From positions 1 to 36,097 of IMG/VR virus record IMGVR_UViG_3300034682_000088: DNA of 36,097 nucleotides, one strand, 5' to 3'. Under the pieces are notes generated by a model. That model searched no databases. It saw only the letters and a list, made by a program, of their open reading frames with translations, and was not told the DNA's origin. The stretch is from a virus. Shown piece by piece: positions 1 to 7,146 of this stretch; the first letter of the stretch is position 1, and the number at the start of each line of letters is the position of its first letter. A program made the translations under genes and the position numbers.

Positions 1-57
1 GCTGCGACGGGCACCGTCAAGCTCAAGCTGCATTACGAGGTAGTCGGCAACCTGTAA
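1..57 (+). CDS. C-terminal end of a phage structural protein (partial)
   Basis: Frame 1 is open from the window edge to a TAA at 55-57 and encodes the last 18 residues (ends LHYEVVGNL). A strong terminator follows within 20 bases and connector genes follow that. This position is where a major capsid protein would sit in a podovirus-like gene order, but 18 residues are too few to identify it. Only its location supports the structural guess. Confidence 0.5.
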   Translation, partial: AATGTVKLKLHYEVVGNL

Positions 58-75
58 GGCTGCCGATCACTGTCC

Positions 76-99
76 GCCCGGCCCTGTGCCGGGCTTTTT
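76..99 (+). terminator. Rho-independent terminator
   Basis: A 7-bp GC stem (GCCCGGC, 76-82, with GCCGGGC, 88-94) with a 5-nt loop is followed by five T (95-99). It lies just after the stop of the partial gene and before the next Shine-Dalgarno AGGAG (111-115). The bases 91-107 recur exactly at a second terminator (5506-5522). Confidence 0.85.
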
Positions 100-123
100 C
101 GTTTCTGAATAGGAGTCATCGCC

Positions 124-561
124 ATGAACGACAAGATTGCCGTGGTTTACATCGGCGACAAGCCGAGCAAGAAGGATACCGTCACAGGCAGCCGCCTGGT
201 GTTCCCGCGCCATACCGCGGTGGATGTGGAGAGCCACATCGCCATGCAACTGCTGGAGTTCCCGACCGTCTGGATCCGCCATGAGGCACTGGCTGGCGAA
301 CTGGAGCGGCAGGAGACCACTGCCCAGGCTGCCGCCGAAGAGCAGGAGCGCCTCGCCGCCGAGCAGGCCCGCCTGGCGGAAGTGCAGAGCATGGTGGTCG
401 GTGAGCGCGATCTGGCCAAGATGACCTCTGCCCAACTGGCCACCCTGGTGGAAGGGGAAGATCTGGATATTGAGCCGCAGGGCCCGCAAGAGAAGGTGCC
501 CGAATACCGGGTGCGCGTGCGTGATGCCCTGAAGGCCAAGCTGGCCGAGCAGGGGGAATAA
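124..561 (+). CDS. Phage protein of unknown function, head/connector region
   Basis: 145 residues, with start ATG 8 nt after AGGAG. The N-terminal 55 residues look like a small globular fold (KIAVVYIGDKPSKKD then a FPRHTAVDVES stretch). Residues about 58-90 form an Ala/Glu/Gln-rich coiled coil. The end (about 95-145) is acidic and then basic. It sits between the end of a structural gene and the head-tail adaptor genes, ends 1 nt before the next start, and is probably co-transcribed with them. I do not recognise the family. A head decoration or head-completion role is a guess from position only. Confidence 0.75.
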   Translation: MNDKIAVVYIGDKPSKKDTVTGSRLVFPRHTAVDVESHIAMQLLEFPTVWIRHEALAGELERQETTAQAAAEEQERLAAEQARLAEVQSMVVGERDLAKMTSAQLATLVEGEDLDIEPQGPQEKVPEYRVRVRDALKAKLAEQGE

Positions 562-562
562 C

Positions 563-1144
563 ATGCAGATGGTGTCGCGTGAGCAGTTCCTGCCCACCGT
601 CAGGCTGCACATCACCGGCCCGCTCGAAGTCATGCTGGGTGAGGCCGTCACAGAGGCGGCCATCACGTTCTGCCGGGAGTCGGCCTTGCTGACCCTTGAC
701 CGACTACTGCCCAGCGCGTCAGCCGGCAGCCTGGTGGAGGTCTGCAACATCAGCGGGATGACATCGTGCAATGTGCTGCACCTGACCGGTGAAGGGGGCG
801 CGCCATTTGTCAGTGGGCGTGACTACTTCGCCATGTCGGCCAATGAGCTGAGCATCCTGACTGATCTCAGCGATGCGCGGATCTGGTATGTGGCTGCCCC
901 GGTCAAAGGCGCCACCGACCTCCCAGCCCAGCTCTACCACGATCACGCCGATGCCATTGCCCATGGCGTCGCTGCCTTGCTCTATGCCCAGCCAGACCGC
1001 CCCTGGTCTGACCCCAAGCGAGCCAACTACCACCGCTCCGAGTTTGTCGAGGGTTGGCGCCGCGCCGGCCGGTTCCGCAAAGAGCACAGCGCCCCGACCC
1101 AAGTTGAATTTCACAACCCGCCACGCAAACACTCATTTTTTTAA
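563..1144 (+). CDS. Phage structural/connector protein, function unknown
   Basis: 193 residues. The ATG lies just after an AGGGGG Shine-Dalgarno inside the end of the previous gene. There is no signal peptide or membrane segment. The protein is a mixed alpha/beta sequence with a basic C-terminal tail rich in Arg, His and Phe, from about residue 155 (SDPKRANYHRSEFVEGWRRA). Its place directly before the adaptor gene, with 12 nt between them, suggests a head-tail connection role such as an adaptor or head-closure component. No motif proves this. Confidence 0.75.
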   Translation: MQMVSREQFLPTVRLHITGPLEVMLGEAVTEAAITFCRESALLTLDRLLPSASAGSLVEVCNISGMTSCNVLHLTGEGGAPFVSGRDYFAMSANELSILTDLSDARIWYVAAPVKGATDLPAQLYHDHADAIAHGVAALLYAQPDRPWSDPKRANYHRSEFVEGWRRAGRFRKEHSAPTQVEFHNPPRKHSFF

Positions 1145-1156
1145 AGGACCCCACAC

Positions 1157-1834
1157 ATGGCAACCGTTACCGTTGACTCGATCCTGAAGCGGGTAAATAC
1201 CCTGCTCAACGATCGCACTTGGGTTCGCTGGCCCAAGCAGGAGCTGTTGGACTACTACAACGATGCCGCTAAGGCGATCGTGTTGATGCGTCCTGACGCC
1301 CACACCAAGAACGTTCAGTTCAACTGCGCCGCCGGTACCAAGCAGACTTTGCCTGCAGATGCCCTGCGGCTGATCGAGGTGCTGCGCAATGCCGACGGCA
1401 AAGTGATCCGCTTCGTGCCGCGGCGCGCCCTCGATGACAGTTACCCTGACTGGCATGCAGGCAAGGATGGCACCAGTGTGGCCGCCTACACCTATGACGA
1501 TCGGGACCCCAAGAACTTCTATCTCTACCCGGGCCCCGCCGCCGCAGTGAAGGTGGATGTGATCTACTCCGTGGCGCCGCAATCTAAGGTGCTGGCGGAC
1601 GTGGAAAACGTGGGCACGCCGGCGCTGGCCGATCTGGATGACATCTACATCAACCCGCTTATCGACTTCATCATGTACCGGGCCTTCTCGAAGGATTCCG
1701 AATACAGCGCCAACTCCAATCGGGCTGTCGGCCACTACAACGCCTACCTGCAGCAGCTGGGTGAAAAGACCCAGGTTGATACCAATATGGAGCAGCGCAA
1801 GACCGAAGGCTTCTCCCGCGTGACCGGGCAGTAA
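1157..1834 (+). CDS. Head-tail adaptor protein, DUF6682-like
   Basis: 225 residues, with AAAGGA upstream of the ATG. The pattern fits the phage adaptor family that I know as DUF6682: an N-terminal helix pair (WPKQELLDYYNDAAKAIV), then RPDAHTKNVQFNCAAGTKQ followed by LPADALRLIEVLRN, then a FYLYPGPAAAVKVDVIYSV strand region and a C-terminal helical part. Such proteins sit in the portal-tail interface of short-tailed phages and join the tail to the head. The next gene starts 9 nt after its stop and encodes the DGR-diversified tail protein. The family assignment is from memory of its pattern and could be checked by profile search. Confidence 0.72.
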   Translation: MATVTVDSILKRVNTLLNDRTWVRWPKQELLDYYNDAAKAIVLMRPDAHTKNVQFNCAAGTKQTLPADALRLIEVLRNADGKVIRFVPRRALDDSYPDWHAGKDGTSVAAYTYDDRDPKNFYLYPGPAAAVKVDVIYSVAPQSKVLADVENVGTPALADLDDIYINPLIDFIMYRAFSKDSEYSANSNRAVGHYNAYLQQLGEKTQVDTNMEQRKTEGFSRVTGQ

Positions 1835-1843
1835 GGGGGCAGC

Positions 1844-3409
1844 ATGGCTGGAGTGTGGAAGCGTGACGGCACGGTGGCCGTCACCAATGGTAACAAGAAG
1901 GTGACCGGTACCGGGACAACCTTCGCAGACACCAAGAACGGGGTGGCCAAGGGCCACCTTTTTTGTATCACCAGTGGCACCTCGGTGGATTTCTACGAGG
2001 TGGACTACGTGGTGTCCAACACGGAGCTGTATCTGGTGCAGTCATACCGTGGCACCACTGCCACGGGCAAAGCCTACGAGGTCATTACAACCTTTTCGGA
2101 TTCCGTGCCGGAGTTCGCCCGTCGCCTTACGGCTACCCTGAGTGCCTATCAGCAGCAAAGTGATGCCTTCCAGGCGCTGCTGACGAGCACTGCCACCACT
2201 ATCGAGGTGACCGCGCCGGATGGCACCAAGCAAACGCTGATACCCTGGAAGCGTGTGACCAGCGAGGGGGAGGGCCAGGCGGCCCGCGCCAAGGTCGAAG
2301 CCGACCGGGCAAAGACCGAAGCGGATCGCGCCGCTGCGGCCGCCAATGCCACGGCCGAAGCCGGGACCGGCTCGCTGATGCGCGTGGGCGGCGCCACCAT
2401 CCTCGATGCGGAGCGCTACGCCCTGGAGCGGGCAACCGGCGGCAGACAGACCATCATTCGCGACAGCGCTGGCAACGCCAATGCTATGTTCGTGCTGCCG
2501 CGCTTCAGCTACGCCGACCTGGGCATGACTGCCGATATGGGCACTGGCGATGTGACGGCGTTCGATGTGGGCACTGGCAGCATTAAGGGCGAAATTTTTA
2601 TCGGCGCATATCTTGCGTCCGGCTCCGGCGCTGTCAGCGCGCCGCGGCAAGATCCCCGCACCTCGCTCGATCACACCGCCGCCCGCAACGCCTGTAGTGC
2701 AAAAGGCGCAGGCTGGCATCTGATGACGGCGCACGAATGGGCGGCAATCGCCCTGTGGTGCATGGCCAACGGCTACGAGCCGATTGGCAATACCAACTGG
2801 GGGCGCAGCCACGCCAAAACCTGGATGGTAGGCGATCGGGCCGACAATAGAGCGCCGGGTGATACAGCCGGCACGGGGCGAACCCAGACCGGCTCGATGG
2901 GGTCCGAGGCGACGCATACTCGCACGCTGGGCGGGATTGCGGATCTGGTCGGCAACGTCTGGGAGTGGCAGGACGGATTGCTGCTGCAAGATGGGCGCTT
3001 TAAGATTTCTGCCTACAACACCCAGGCCGAAGTTGACTGGGCGTTTGTCGATGCGTTTCTTGATGCGTCAACACCAACCGGTGGATCGGCCATCCTGTCC
3101 AACGCAGTCAACAACAGACTGGGAGCCATCGGAGACAACGCCAACGCAGGCAACTCAGCCAACGTAGAGTGGCGAGCAATGACAAAATCAGGCAGCTACG
3201 TCAGCAATCAGGCGATGAAGCGGCTGCTGCTGGAGCCGGCTGGGGCCTTGCCGCAGGGGCGCATCTATATGCGCAATTTCGGCGAGCGTCTCCCGTTTCG
3301 TGGCGGCTCTTGGGACAACGGGGCCAACGCTGGCCTGGCTGCGCTCAATCTGAACGCTTCACGCGCGCTCGCGCTCACGTTCATTGGGTTTCGCCCCGCC
3401 TTTGCCTGA
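1844..3409 (+). CDS. DGR target: tail/receptor-binding protein with C-type-lectin (FGE-like) variable domain
   Basis: 521 residues. The first 85 or so residues (VWKRDGTVAVTNGNKKVTGTGT) resemble the virion-attachment domain seen at the start of many phage tail fibers. Residues about 140-172 are an Ala/Glu/Arg coiled coil. From about 225 to the end runs a formylglycine-generating-enzyme-like C-type lectin fold with the diagnostic LVGNVWEWQDG segment and the terminal GFRPAF motif. The last 41 codons lie in the variable repeat. Compared with the template, residues 485, 489, 491, 505, 509, 510, 511 and 513 are changed and residue 482 is silently changed. By analogy with Mtd of Bordetella phage BPP-1 it would bind host receptors at the tail tip. 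That role is inferred from family and location. Confidence 0.92.
   Translation: MAGVWKRDGTVAVTNGNKKVTGTGTTFADTKNGVAKGHLFCITSGTSVDFYEVDYVVSNTELYLVQSYRGTTATGKAYEVITTFSDSVPEFARRLTATLSAYQQQSDAFQALLTSTATTIEVTAPDGTKQTLIPWKRVTSEGEGQAARAKVEADRAKTEADRAAAAANATAEAGTGSLMRVGGATILDAERYALERATGGRQTIIRDSAGNANAMFVLPRFSYADLGMTADMGTGDVTAFDVGTGSIKGEIFIGAYLASGSGAVSAPRQDPRTSLDHTAARNACSAKGAGWHLMTAHEWAAIALWCMANGYEPIGNTNWGRSHAKTWMVGDRADNRAPGDTAGTGRTQTGSMGSEATHTRTLGGIADLVGNVWEWQDGLLLQDGRFKISAYNTQAEVDWAFVDAFLDASTPTGGSAILSNAVNNRLGAIGDNANAGNSANVEWRAMTKSGSYVSNQAMKRLLLEPAGALPQGRIYMRNFGERLPFRGGSWDNGANAGLAALNLNASRALALTFIGFRPAFA
3286..3404 (+). repeat. DGR variable repeat (VR)
   Basis: 119 bp at the 3' end of the target gene align without gaps to the template repeat at 3834-3952 (offset 548). 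There are 14 mismatches, at VR 3289, 3297, 3308, 3309, 3314, 3356, 3357, 3368, 3369, 3371, 3374, 3375, 3380 and 3381. In every case the template base is A (changes to T, C or G). No mismatch falls on C, G or T. The last 22 bp (3383-3404) are identical to the template and correspond to the initiation-of-mutagenic-homing (IMH) end. The homology stops one base before the target's stop region. Confidence 0.97.
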
Positions 3410-3432
3410 GCCTTGCGCCTTGGGTTTTGTTG

Positions 3433-3450
3433 GCGCCACGGTAGTGGCGC
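3433..3450 (+). promoter_or_regulatory. DGR target-recognition hairpin/cruciform after VR
   Basis: A perfect 7-bp inverted repeat (GCGCCAC, 3433-3439, with GTGGCGC, 3444-3450) encloses the tetraloop GGTA. It lies 28 bp after the end of VR and before avd. In BPP-1 and other phage DGRs a hairpin with a GRNA tetraloop just downstream of VR is required for efficient retrohoming, and GGTA fits GRNA. There is no T run, so it is not a simple terminator. No such hairpin is seen at the same distance from the TR. Confidence 0.85.
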
Positions 3451-3469
3451 TTAATCGGTTGAGGATGCC

Positions 3470-3814
3470 ATGGATAAACAACCGCTCGTTATCGAGCAGC
3501 GGATCCGCGACATGATGCAGTATGGGCACATCGCCCTGCGCCAGTTTCCGAAGTCAGAGAAGCATGTGTTGGCGGCCGAGATCAGGACCAGCATGTTGAC
3601 GCTATTGCGCCTCGTCATTACGGCGGCGAAGCGCTATCACAAGAAGACCACGCTCACCGATCTCGATGTCGAACTGGCGGTGTTGCAAAATCAGATCAGG
3701 CTGGCCAAAGACCTGACCTATCTACCCATCAACAAATATCAGCACTGGAGCGGTCTCAATCTCGAGATCGGCAGGATGATCGGCGGCTGGCTCAAATACG
3801 AGCGAGCCGCCTAA
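3470..3814 (+). CDS. avd: Accessory variability determinant (Avd)
   Basis: 114 residues, all helical and basic, matching the size and character of Avd, the four-helix-bundle pentamer that binds the DGR reverse transcriptase and the template RNA and is needed for mutagenic retrohoming. Typical features are the N-terminal helices (LVIEQRIRDMMQYGHIALRQFPKSEK), a Leu-rich middle helix (SMLTLLRLVITAAKRYHKK) and a terminal helix with IGRMIGGWLKYERA. It starts after a GAGG Shine-Dalgarno, lies between VR and TR, and ends 20 bp before the template repeat. Position and sequence together make the call secure. Confidence 0.93.
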   Translation: MDKQPLVIEQRIRDMMQYGHIALRQFPKSEKHVLAAEIRTSMLTLLRLVITAAKRYHKKTTLTDLDVELAVLQNQIRLAKDLTYLPINKYQHWSGLNLEIGRMIGGWLKYERAA

Positions 3815-3833
3815 TCATGGGCTCCGACATCAT

Positions 3834-3952
3834 GCGACTCCCGTATCGTGGCGGCAATTGGAACAACGGGGCCAACGCTGGCCTGGCTGCGCTCAATCTG
3901 AACAATTCACGCGCGAACACGAACACGAACATTGGGTTTCGCCCCGCCTTTG
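3834..3952 (+). repeat. DGR template repeat (TR) / template RNA core
   Basis: A 119-bp copy of VR with 26 adenines, 14 of them changed in VR. Read in the VR frame it gives Asn-rich codons (AAC/AAT at the variable sites), the normal DGR design for maximal diversity. It lies between avd and the reverse transcriptase in the usual order VR-avd-TR-RT. The transcript covering about 3815-4083 (TR plus a 131-base spacer before the RT start) should be the template RNA, whose spacer normally folds to prime cDNA synthesis. The frame through TR is open into the RT gene, but there is no convincing ribosome site before it. Confidence 0.96.
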
Positions 3953-4083
3953 GCAGCAGCCAGAAGGCAACACCTCACGGGGCGTTGTCCAGTGCATTAT
4001 CAAAGGGATGTCGATGCCTCGGCTATCGCCGAAAAACTGAACAGGCGGCACCGGTGCGCCGGGCCGCCGACTTTAAGGCCCTC

Positions 4084-5103
4084 ATGTACGACCAAATCAT
4101 ATCGTTTGACAATCTGCACCAGGCTGCCCTGCGCTGCCTGTGCGGAAAACGCACCTCGCCCGCCGCCCTGCGCTACATGCAGCGCCTGGAAGAGCACCTG
4201 CACGACACCCACAATCATCTGCTGCACGACAGCTATCAGCCCGGCGGATACGAGGAGTTTTATGTTTTTGAGCCGAAACAGCGCCTGATCTCGGCACCCC
4301 GCTTCGTGGATCGAGTTGTCCACCGGGCGATCATGAATGTACTGGAGCCAGCGCTTGACCCGCGCTTTATATTCGATAGCTACGCCTGCCGCAAAGGCAA
4401 GGGGGTACATGCCGGGGCAAACAGGGCACAGCGCTGGATGCGGGCGATCAGGCAAGCTCACGGCCCACTATTCTGCCTGAAGGCGGACATCAGCAAGTAT
4501 TTCGCCAGCATCGATCACGCCCGCCTCAAGGCGATCTTGCGCCGCCACATCCACTGCGATCGCACGCTCAGGCTGCTCGATGCCATTATCGACTCGAGCC
4601 CAGGGCGGCCGGGTGTCGGGATCCCGCTCGGCAACCTGACAAGTCAGCTGTTTGCCAATCTCTATCTCAACGAGTTGGATCGCTACGCAAAGCACGATCT
4701 CGGCATCCGGTACTACATCCGCTACATGGATGATTTTGTGGTGTTGCATCACGACAAGGCGCAGCTGCAGGCGTGGCGGGCGCGCATCGAGCAGTTCCTG
4801 TGGAGTGCGCTGCGCCTGACCACTAACAGCAAGACCCAGATATTCCCGGTTGGGCCGGATAACGGCAGGGCGCTCGACTTCCTCGGCTACCGCATCTACC
4901 CCACCCACCGCCTGTTGCGCAAAAACAGCATCAAGCGCATCCGCTACAAGCTGCGCCGCTTCAAACGGGCGATAGCGGCAGGCAGGCTAACGGCAGGCGA
5001 CTGCCGACCATGCATCCAATCGTGGTGTGCGCACGCCGCGCATGCAAACACCTGGCGGCTGCGCTGCAGCCTGTTTAACATTTCGAGCGGGGCAAATAGA
5101 TGA
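4084..5103 (+). CDS. DGR reverse transcriptase
   Basis: 339 residues from the ATG at 4084, which has AAGG 5 nt upstream. An in-frame GTG at 4054 is an alternative. The open frame reaches back to 3817, but that part is the TR. RT motifs are clear: KADISKYFASID around D135 (motif A), IPLGNLTSQLFANLYLNELD (180-199) and the catalytic YMDD (214-217), then LDFLGYRI. The SQ in the LGNLTSQ motif instead of the QGxxxSP of retroviral and group II intron enzymes is typical of DGR RTs. With Avd it copies TR RNA into cDNA, misincorporating at adenines, and the cDNA replaces VR. It overlaps the next gene by ATGA. Confidence 0.95.
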   Translation: MYDQIISFDNLHQAALRCLCGKRTSPAALRYMQRLEEHLHDTHNHLLHDSYQPGGYEEFYVFEPKQRLISAPRFVDRVVHRAIMNVLEPALDPRFIFDSYACRKGKGVHAGANRAQRWMRAIRQAHGPLFCLKADISKYFASIDHARLKAILRRHIHCDRTLRLLDAIIDSSPGRPGVGIPLGNLTSQLFANLYLNELDRYAKHDLGIRYYIRYMDDFVVLHHDKAQLQAWRARIEQFLWSALRLTTNSKTQIFPVGPDNGRALDFLGYRIYPTHRLLRKNSIKRIRYKLRRFKRAIAAGRLTAGDCRPCIQSWCAHAAHANTWRLRCSLFNISSGANR

Positions 5104-5381
5104 GCTACTTATACGACGGCGAAACGCACGACAACTACGATCCGGCCTTTATGGCGGAGCTGGGCATGAGTGAGGAGGTCATAGCCTCCGTGCTCGCCCA
5201 GCACAACTATGAGCTGACAGAGGGGCAACTGGCGCGCCGCCAGCGCGCCTACGTGGCGGAGTCCGACCCCCTTTTCTTGGAGTGGCAATACGACAAGACA
5301 GCAGCGGCCGAGCAGGCATGGCGCGACAAGGTGGCGGAGATCAAGCTGCGCTACCCGGTGGCCCGTGGGGCGGAAGAGTGA
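5100..5381 (+). CDS. Small phage tail-region protein, function unknown
   Basis: 93 residues, start ATG overlapping the RT stop (ATGA). The acidic N-terminus (YDGETHDNYDPAFMAELGMSEEVI) is followed by a helical half with the pattern SDPLFLEWQYD, a Trp and IKLRYP. Small proteins of this pattern are common next to phage tail-fiber genes, and I suspect a fiber-associated or assembly role. It is not a known DGR component, but translational coupling to the RT is notable. Confidence 0.7.
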   Translation: MSYLYDGETHDNYDPAFMAELGMSEEVIASVLAQHNYELTEGQLARRQRAYVAESDPLFLEWQYDKTAAAEQAWRDKVAEIKLRYPVARGAEE

Positions 5382-5443
5382 TCGTCCGTCTCGAGCCCAT
5401 CACGGCGAGCGTGGTCGCCGTGCTGCTGCAACCAGCCAAGTGA
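5378..5443 (+). CDS. Possible 21-residue peptide
   Basis: A GTG overlapping the previous stop (GTGA) opens 21 codons (IVRLEPITASVVAVLLQPAK), with a hydrophobic middle and high third-position GC. Coupling and codon use favour translation, while the tiny size and GTG start argue against it. The function cannot be told. Confidence 0.25.
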   Translation: MIVRLEPITASVVAVLLQPAK

Positions 5444-5487
5444 GCCTTGCCTCCTGGCGCTGTCAGCGTTAGGATTTACCCATCATG

Positions 5488-5514
5488 GCCCCGCTCTCCC
5501 GAGTGGGGCTTTTT
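5488..5514 (+). terminator. Rho-independent terminator closing the DGR cassette
   Basis: A 9-bp stem (5488-5496 with 5501-5509, one G-T pair) and 4-nt loop are followed by five T. Bases 5506-5522 (17 bp) are identical to 91-107 at the terminator before the connector genes. It separates the DGR cassette from the next tail gene. Confidence 0.82.
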
Positions 5515-5538
5515 CGTTTCTGCCTCTCCGAGATCCCC

Positions 5539-7146
5539 ATGCCCGTACTCGATATCGTCACCATGCGAGGGACTATGCCGCGCGTGGAGCCACACCTCTT
5601 GTCTGATGAAGTCGCGGTGATTGCGCGTGACTGCCATTTTGACCATGGCGTTATCTCCCCGCTGGAGGATGACGCCAGTGCTGGTGTGGAATTGCCCATC
5701 GTGCCTACCACCCTTTTTCACTATGGCCAGCACTGGTTTTCCTGGAACAAGGTGGTGGAGGCCATCCGCTCCCCGATAGCTCAGGACTCGTATGGCCGGG
5801 TTTACTACACGGATGGTGAGTATCCCAAGGTGACCCATGCCCAGATAGCCACAGGCGGTAGCAACAAGCCGACGGCGTGGTATCGACTAGGCATTCCAGC
5901 CCCAGGTGTTCCGGTCGGGATTGGCACGATCACCTCACCTGTTGGTGGTGTGGATGATGACCTGACAGATGACGAAACCCGCTTCTACGTGGATACCTTC
6001 GTTACTGCGATGGGTGAGGAGGGGCCCCCGGGCCCTGTCAGTGGAAAGGTGAATATCGGGATCCCAGGGTCATCCGTCACCTTGATGCTGAGCCCACCGA
6101 CAACCCAGAACAGTAACATCACCAAGCGCCGGATATATCGGTCGGTGTCAGGTGGCGGCCTTGCCGATTACCTGTTGGTCGCCGAGCTGCCCATTGCCCA
6201 AGCATCGTTTGTCGATATCCGGGAGGATGGGGAGCTGGGCGCTGTGCTGGAGACCTACGACTACACCATGCCGCCGGATGGCATGCGCGGCTTGTGTCAA
6301 ATGGCGAATGGCATGTGTGCGGGGTTTGCTGGCAACTCCCTCTACCTGTGCGAGCCTTACCTTCCCTACGCCTGGCCGGAGAAGTACCGGCTGACCACTG
6401 AGCACGACATCGTTGCGATCGCCGCCATCGACACAACTCTGGTGATTGGGACCAAGGGATACCCCTATCTAGCACAGGGTGTAAGCCCGGCTTCTGTAAC
6501 TACTCAGAAGCTGAGCCAGCTGCCACAGGCCTGCATCAGCGGGCGCTCTATGGTCGCCATGGATGGGGTGGTGCTCTATGCCTCTCCTGATGGGCTGGTA
6601 GGCGTTGGCGCCAATGGCGGGCAAGTGGTCACCGAGCAGGTTATTACCCGCAAGCAGTGGCGCGCTATGAAGCCGGAATCCATGCGGGCATGGCACCACG
6701 AAGGCAAGTATGTCGCTCTGACGGATACCCACGCATTCATCTTTGACCCCAAGAGTGGCGACATCCGGGAGCTGACGAACCGGTGGGATGCAGCAGTATC
6801 CGATATGGAGAGCGACTCCCTCTTCGTGGCCAAGGGCCGCAGTTTGCAAGTTTGGCGCGGTGGTAGTGCCAGCAATGGCCAGTTTGTGTGGCGATCCAAA
6901 CTCTTCATGATGCCCGAGGGAACATCGTTCAGCTGCTGCAGGGTGTTGGCGGGGGATATCGCCAAGGTGGGGATCACGCTGCTCGTTGATGGTGAACCCG
7001 TGATGGAGCTGTCTCCTGGCAACCTTGTGGATGGGGCGTTCCGGCTACCGCCAGTGCGGGGCCGCCTCTGGCAGATTGAGGTCTTGGGTACCTCTGTGGT
7101 ACGCCGAATCACGCTGGCGAGCAGCATGGCGGAGATGGTGAACTGA
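5539..7146 (+). CDS. Tail protein, propeller/nozzle-like
   Basis: About 535 residues from the ATG at 5539. The open frame extends back to 5485, but that stretch is the terminator, so the later Met is preferred even though its Shine-Dalgarno is weak. The sequence is all-beta: a fibronectin-like part with ETRFYVDTFVTAMGEEGPPGP, then repeated blades such as GMCAGFAGNSLYLCEPYLPYAWP, LVIGTKGYPYLAQG and VLYASPDGLVGVG. Proteins of this build form the nozzle or tubular ring below the adaptor in short-tailed phages. The assignment is by pattern and position. The stop overlaps the next start by one base. Confidence 0.72.
   Translation: MPVLDIVTMRGTMPRVEPHLLSDEVAVIARDCHFDHGVISPLEDDASAGVELPIVPTTLFHYGQHWFSWNKVVEAIRSPIAQDSYGRVYYTDGEYPKVTHAQIATGGSNKPTAWYRLGIPAPGVPVGIGTITSPVGGVDDDLTDDETRFYVDTFVTAMGEEGPPGPVSGKVNIGIPGSSVTLMLSPPTTQNSNITKRRIYRSVSGGGLADYLLVAELPIAQASFVDIREDGELGAVLETYDYTMPPDGMRGLCQMANGMCAGFAGNSLYLCEPYLPYAWPEKYRLTTEHDIVAIAAIDTTLVIGTKGYPYLAQGVSPASVTTQKLSQLPQACISGRSMVAMDGVVLYASPDGLVGVGANGGQVVTEQVITRKQWRAMKPESMRAWHHEGKYVALTDTHAFIFDPKSGDIRELTNRWDAAVSDMESDSLFVAKGRSLQVWRGGSASNGQFVWRSKLFMMPEGTSFSCCRVLAGDIAKVGITLLVDGEPVMELSPGNLVDGAFRLPPVRGRLWQIEVLGTSVVRRITLASSMAEMVN

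Noticed and set aside
3817-4083. Upstream extension of the RT frame through the template repeat as part of the RT protein
   Set aside because: The frame is open only because TR copies a coding VR. There is no Shine-Dalgarno before 3817, and RT-like sequence begins at the ATG at 4084 with AAGG upstream.
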